A stretch of DNA of 64,000 nucleotides from Candidatus Nitrosocosmicus oleophilus (lineage in GTDB: Archaea; Thermoproteota; Nitrososphaeria; Nitrososphaerales; Nitrososphaeraceae), in the NCBI RefSeq assembly GCF_000802205.1, contig NZ_CP012850.1, forward strand, positions 3,064,587 to 3,128,586, read 5' to 3'. Each line of letters begins with the position of its first letter. Positions within the stretch are counted from its first letter, which is position 1. Made by a program: the position numbers and the translations under genes. Positions 63,718 to 64,000 of the stretch are shown here, piece after piece. The notes below the pieces were generated by a model. That model saw only the letters and a program-made list of their open reading frames with translations, was not told the origin of the DNA and searched no databases.

Positions 63718-63901
63718 GCCCGGCGAGAAGGTTTCAAACCTGTCTTCTCGCGGGTGAATTATGTTGAAAATATAAAGAAGCTAATCCAGGACCATCTTAA
63801 TTCCTGGCCGGAATGGAAATAAGGAAAAGGCTTTGTCCATTATGAAACAAATCAATAAAATTATTGATCAGATAAAGATAACCAAGGAATTCACTGCATA
63901 A
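63718..63901 (+). pseudogene. possible frameshifted small gene
   Basis: Three pieces lie in order on the plus strand: MPGEKVSNLSSR from the ATG at 63718; VNYVENIKKLIQDHLNSWPE then WK in a second frame; and EKALSIMKQINKIIDQIK then ITKEFTA in a third. Joined, they would give a protein of about 60 residues with a helical basic end. Each joint needs a one-base change. It could be a decayed gene, or a coincidence of short frames. A GC-rich hairpin lies within the first piece. Confidence 0.3.
63723..63751. promoter_or_regulatory. GC-rich hairpin
   Basis: GCGAGAAG pairs with CTTCTCGC, with a nested GGTTT/AAACC inside the loop. It is far more stable than the AT-rich surroundings and would form in the 5' part of the transcript. 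Confidence 0.5.
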
Positions 63902-63920
63902 CATTACCTAATTTTCGGTA

Positions 63921-64000
63921 CTATTCAACAGAATGCCCGATAACAGAATTATCTTTCATATCTATGCAACAAGGGCATTTTTGTTTAACACAGACATTTG
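63921..64000 (-). CDS. possible C-terminal end of a small Cys-rich protein, partial
   Basis: The minus strand from the edge reads VCVKQKCPCCIDMKDNSVIG, then HSVE and a stop at 63921. The CPCC cluster hints at a metal-binding protein whose main part lies outside the window. Confidence 0.25.
   Translation of the reverse strand, partial: NVCVKQKCPCCIDMKDNSVIGHSVE

Overview
This window looks like chromosomal DNA from an AT-rich, low-GC archaeon of the Nitrososphaeria (Thaumarchaeota), most like a Nitrosocosmicus-type ammonia oxidiser. This is inference from several features: archaeal-type short adenylosuccinate synthetase, DUF424, DUF373, an MptE-like pterin pyrophosphokinase, a plastocyanin-like cupredoxin, many leaderless or TATA-box starts, and a large set of secreted Asn/Ser/Thr-rich proteins. 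No ammonia-oxidation gene, rRNA or tRNA was seen, so the genus is not proven.

The first 31 kb is mostly housekeeping. It holds sucC (partial), pyrF, guaA, mptE, a cis-prenyltransferase, a Nudix hydrolase, a cupredoxin, purA, guaB, an SPFH protein, and a glycosyltransferase-lysC-ilvE run. Lineage-specific genes of unknown function lie between them. The region is scarred by mobile DNA: one intact IS5-family element with an 8-bp target duplication (1514-2526), and two heavily decayed IS6-like transposases in gene deserts (11.8-12.3 kb and 51.1-51.7 kb). A broken DtxR/MntR-type repressor lies at 20.9-21.3 kb and a decayed IS5-type transposase at 61.4-62.0 kb.

From about 29 to 61 kb the window becomes a cell-surface and glycosylation island. 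It contains a repeat-bearing secreted subtilisin, a small repeat protein next to it, a polysaccharide flippase, a secreted five-repeat Gln/Asn/Gly-rich protein with a curlin-like pattern, a dolichyl-phosphate-sugar-type GT2, UDP-GlcNAc 2-epimerase, an alpha/alpha-barrel protein, two GT4 glycosyltransferases, a methyltransferase-like protein, two secreted sorbosone/glucose-dehydrogenase-like beta-propellers, and three large multi-membrane GT-C-like proteins. The likely joint job is to make nucleotide sugars, assemble glycans on a polyprenyl lipid, flip them across the membrane, and elongate or transfer them outside the cell. The cis-prenyltransferase at 10 kb could supply the lipid carrier.

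The most striking feature is the pair of 4.3-4.4 kb GT-C-like genes (40574-44899 and 54266-58651), in the same orientation. They share long tracts that look identical at the nucleotide level, broken by sharply bounded, strongly diverged patches that fall in predicted extracytoplasmic loops and the ectodomain. Their ends and flanks are diverged. This is the pattern of gene conversion around variable cassettes rather than a simple recent duplication. Between the two copies lie two propeller paralogs that carry the same accessory module in different positions, N-terminal in one and inserted near the C-terminus in the other. One of them has lost its expected ATG before an obvious signal peptide.

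The last 3 kb has a small membrane protein, a possible small ORF and a pair of near-perfect palindromes around a TATA-like element.
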